Assembly (NCBI GenBank): GCA_016844365.1 | Contig: JAENIT010000134.1 | Location: 1-8,175, forward strand | DNA length: 8,175 nt | DNA from: Dehalococcoidia bacterium | GTDB taxonomy: Bacteria > Chloroflexota > Dehalococcoidia > SHYD01 > SHYC01 | Direction of reading: 5' to 3' | In this document: positions 6,776 to 8,175 of the stretch, in pieces | How positions within the stretch are numbered: position 1 is the first letter of the stretch | Layout of the letters: every line of letters begins with the position of its first letter | Made by a program: the position numbers and the translations under genes | The notes under the pieces: model-generated | What the model was told of the DNA's origin: nothing | The model's input: the letters and a program-made list of their open reading frames with translations, nothing else | Databases searched by the model: none

Positions 6776-7264
6776 ATGATTTACTCTGTTCGTACCATGA
6801 CAGAGACCGATATACCCCAGCTCGTAGAGATCGAGAGGGAGGCCTTCCCCAACGACTGGCCCCCTATATCATTCCAGAGAGAGCTGAACACCCAGGTGTC
6901 CCACTTCATAGTGGCGGTCAATACCCAAGGGGGATCCCCGGCACAACCGTCAGAATCCTCCACACCGGAGCACATCCTCGGGTATGCAGGCCTGTGGATA
7001 TTCCTGGACGAGTCCCACCTTATAAGTATAGCCGTTCGCCAGACGTACCGCGGCCAGGGCATCGGTGAGCTTCTTCTGCGAAGCGCCCTGGAGCTATCGG
7101 TGCGGAGAGGCGCGCAGATGATGGCCCTAGAGGTTAGGGAATCCAACCACCCAGCCCAATCTCTATACACAAAATACGGCTTTATTAAGAAGGGGATACG
7201 CCGTGGCTACTACCCCGACAACAACGAGGACGCTTTCATCATGGTCGCCGAGAGCATCCACTAG
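6776..7264 (+). CDS. rimI: RimI-type N-terminal protein acetyltransferase (GNAT family)
   Basis: GNAT enzyme that moves acetyl from acetyl-CoA to a protein N-terminus; RimI classically acts on ribosomal protein S18. The 162-residue protein shows the acetyl-CoA-binding motif RGQGIG at 92-97, preceded by the strand LISIAV. The RimI signature LEVRESNHPAQSLYTKYGF is at 118-136, with E119 and Y131 at the spacing of the E. coli catalytic pair (E103/Y115). It ends with GIRRGYYPDNNEDAFIM. A polar insertion (about residues 49-66, rich in P, S, Q and G) lies between the early strands. The ATG at 6776-6778 gives the expected beginning (IYSVRTMTETDIP). Its only GGAG is 13 bases upstream and sits in a small hairpin (CTCCA 6746-6750 with TGGAG 6758-6762), so initiation may be weak. 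The usual partners tsaB and tsaD are not seen here. The exact protein substrate cannot be told from sequence. Confidence 0.9.
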   Translation: MIYSVRTMTETDIPQLVEIEREAFPNDWPPISFQRELNTQVSHFIVAVNTQGGSPAQPSESSTPEHILGYAGLWIFLDESHLISIAVRQTYRGQGIGELLLRSALELSVRRGAQMMALEVRESNHPAQSLYTKYGFIKKGIRRGYYPDNNEDAFIMVAESIH

Positions 7265-7303
7265 CCCTCCTAGAGCCCGGCTACGGGGATCTACTAAGGC
7301 TGT

Positions 7304-7331
7304 CCTGTCGCTGGCAACCAGGCTCGACGGG
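7304..7331 (+). other. Stable hairpin in the rimI-CoA transferase gap
   Basis: CCTGTCG (7304-7310) pairs with CGACGGG (7325-7331, one G-U) and continues into CTGG/CCAG (7311-7314 with 7318-7321), closed by CAA. A GCT bulge (7322-7324) sits on the 3' side. This makes eleven pairs within 28 bases, 40 bp after the rimI stop. No T-run follows, so it is not an intrinsic terminator; mRNA 3'-end protection or part of a structured RNA are options. I could not match it to a tRNA or a known riboswitch. The rest of 7265-7371 holds nothing else I can name. Confidence 0.4.
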
Positions 7332-7371
7332 AGCAATGATACCCGAAACAAATTAATCCAACGTTCTGCTA

Positions 7372-7400
7372 TTGACAACACCCCTAAGGAGAACTACCAT
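7372..7400 (+). promoter_or_regulatory. Candidate promoter upstream of the CoA transferase gene
   Basis: A perfect -35 box TTGACA (7372-7377) is followed after 17 bp by TACCAT (7395-7400, 4/6 to TATAAT). The predicted start is near 7407. A transcript from here would run through the terminator at 7477-7507 before reaching the ATG at 7523, which would make an attenuated leader of about 115 bases. The weak -10 box keeps the confidence low. Confidence 0.35.
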
Positions 7401-7476
7401 TCATCCTATAGAGTCCTCCGGAGCAAATCACAATCACCTGGGGAGAGTCTTTATGCTAGAGCATGATAAAAATAGG

Positions 7477-7507
7477 GGCAGGGCAATGAGTCCTGTCTTT
7501 TTTATTT
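7477..7507 (+). terminator. Rho-independent terminator
   Basis: GGCAGGGC (7477-7484) pairs with GTCCTGTC (7490-7497) over eight base pairs, two of them G-U, closed by the loop AATGA, and is followed directly by six T and then ATTT. This is a classic plus-strand intrinsic terminator. It could end the rimI transcript, 212 bp after its stop codon. It is only about 15 bp upstream of the CoA transferase start, so it may instead attenuate that gene's leader. Confidence 0.8.
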
Positions 7508-7522
7508 AAATAGGGGGTGTTT

Positions 7523-8175
7523 ATGGCAGATACAGCGCTTTCGCACCTGAAAATCGTGGAGCTAGGGGAATTTATAGCCGCCCCTTTCTGCACCAAACTC
7601 ATGGCCGATCTGGGGGCCGAAGTCATCAAGATCGAGTCGCCAGGAGGGGGGGATTCAGCTCGCTCCTACGGCCCCTTTCCCGGAGACATCCCGCACCCTG
7701 AGAAAAGCCTCCTCTTCGCCTATCTTAACACTAGCAAGCGGGGGATCACCCTGGACGTAAGCCATCCCTCAGGACGAAAGGTCCTTCTTGAGCTCCTCAA
7801 AGAGGCCGACGTCTTTGTCGAGAGCAACCCGCCAAAAGTGATGGGGGATTTGAAACTCACTTACGGCGTTCTCTCTGAGGTGAACCCCAACCTTATAGTA
7901 ACCTCCGTATCACCCTTCGGCCAGAGCGGGCCTTATCGCGACTACAAGTCCACCGAACTGGTGAACTTCCAGATGGGGGGGGTGGGATACGCCACACCCG
8001 GAGAGGTAGAAGACCCAGACAATCACCCTCCACTGAAGGCGCCGGGCCACCAGGGATACGTTATGGCCGCCTACACCGCGGCCTCGGCCACTATGTGCGC
8101 TCTGTTTGGAAGAGACCTGAACGGAGGGGGCCAGCACGTGGACATCTCGCAGCAGGAGCCCCTTCTGTCAGCCAT
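7523..8175 (+). CDS. CaiB/BaiF family (family III) CoA transferase, N-terminal part, with altered catalytic position
   Basis: Family III CoA transferases exchange CoA between carboxylic acids in acyl-CoA metabolism; the substrate here is unknown. The 217 residues present are about half of the usual ~400; the window ends before the C-terminus. Visible family blocks are LKIVELGEFIAAPFCTKLMA (9-28), LGAEVIKIESPGGGDSAR (30-47), LNTSKRGITLDVSHPSGRKV (68-87), LIVTSVSPFGQSGPYRDYKS (124-143) and the GGGQHVDISQQE block (201-212). The catalytic Asp normally lies about 25 residues before that last block, in a segment like PVRVGVPIADLAAG. Here the aligned segment reads PLKAPGHQGYVMAA, which puts Tyr179 where Asp is expected. 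This resembles a branch in which the segment is GGHQAEYLAG, but without an acidic residue. The start is ATG 7523-7525, with AGGGGG five to six bases upstream. It sits just after an intrinsic terminator and is probably a separate unit from rimI. Confidence 0.9.
   Translation, partial: MADTALSHLKIVELGEFIAAPFCTKLMADLGAEVIKIESPGGGDSARSYGPFPGDIPHPEKSLLFAYLNTSKRGITLDVSHPSGRKVLLELLKEADVFVESNPPKVMGDLKLTYGVLSEVNPNLIVTSVSPFGQSGPYRDYKSTELVNFQMGGVGYATPGEVEDPDNHPPLKAPGHQGYVMAAYTAASATMCALFGRDLNGGGQHVDISQQEPLLSA

Noticed and set aside
7304..7345. tRNA-like element
   Set aside because: A T-arm-like GGCTCGACGGG string is present, but no acceptor stem, anticodon arm or D-arm can be folded around it.
7477..7497. 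Fluoride-riboswitch-like string near the terminator
   Set aside because: CAATGAGTCCTG faintly recalls the end of that motif, but its conserved 5' part and pseudoknot are absent; the segment is fully explained as a terminator.
7910..8137. 75-codon open frame on the minus strand
   Set aside because: It is antisense to the CoA transferase frame, which shows clear family motifs throughout.

Overview
The window looks like a housekeeping stretch of a GC-moderate bacterial chromosome. My best guess is a Chloroflexota lineage near Dehalococcoidia. That guess rests on the protein flavour (ClpC, four-domain S1, PDZ/radical-SAM DUF512 protein, a CaiB/BaiF CoA transferase of the 'GHQ' type) and on the mix of ATG, GTG and TTG starts. 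It was not checked by any search.

Layout. From about 6.7 kb down to position 1, everything is on the minus strand. In transcription order these are cmk (cytidylate kinase), plsC (1-acylglycerol-3-phosphate acyltransferase, overlapping cmk), ispH (HMBPP reductase), a PDZ/radical-SAM/DUF512 protein, an rpsA-like S1 RNA-binding protein, and clpC (C-terminus outside the window). From 6776 onward the plus strand carries rimI (GNAT acetyltransferase), a 258-bp non-coding stretch that ends in a good intrinsic terminator, and a CaiB/BaiF CoA transferase cut by the window end. The cmk-plsC-ispH-rpsA order is a familiar bacterial neighbourhood; here the DUF512 gene lies between ispH and rpsA.

Two of these genes are not intact as given. 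ispH is split by a clean one-base loss: both halves keep all expected active-site residues. The rpsA-like gene lacks roughly 30 codons between S1 domains 2 and 3 and changes frame at the same point. Both are normally indispensable, so I read them as probable sequence or assembly errors, or recent lesions, and annotate each as one broken gene.

Non-coding features worth attention are a chain of five small, partly interlocked palindromes between ispH and the DUF512 gene (4197-4297), a strong promoter before rpsA overlapped by one arm of a perfect 12-bp inverted repeat, and a promoter-hairpin-terminator arrangement before the CoA transferase gene. I see no CRISPR array, transposase, phage gene, tRNA or rRNA, and no convincing new multi-gene system.
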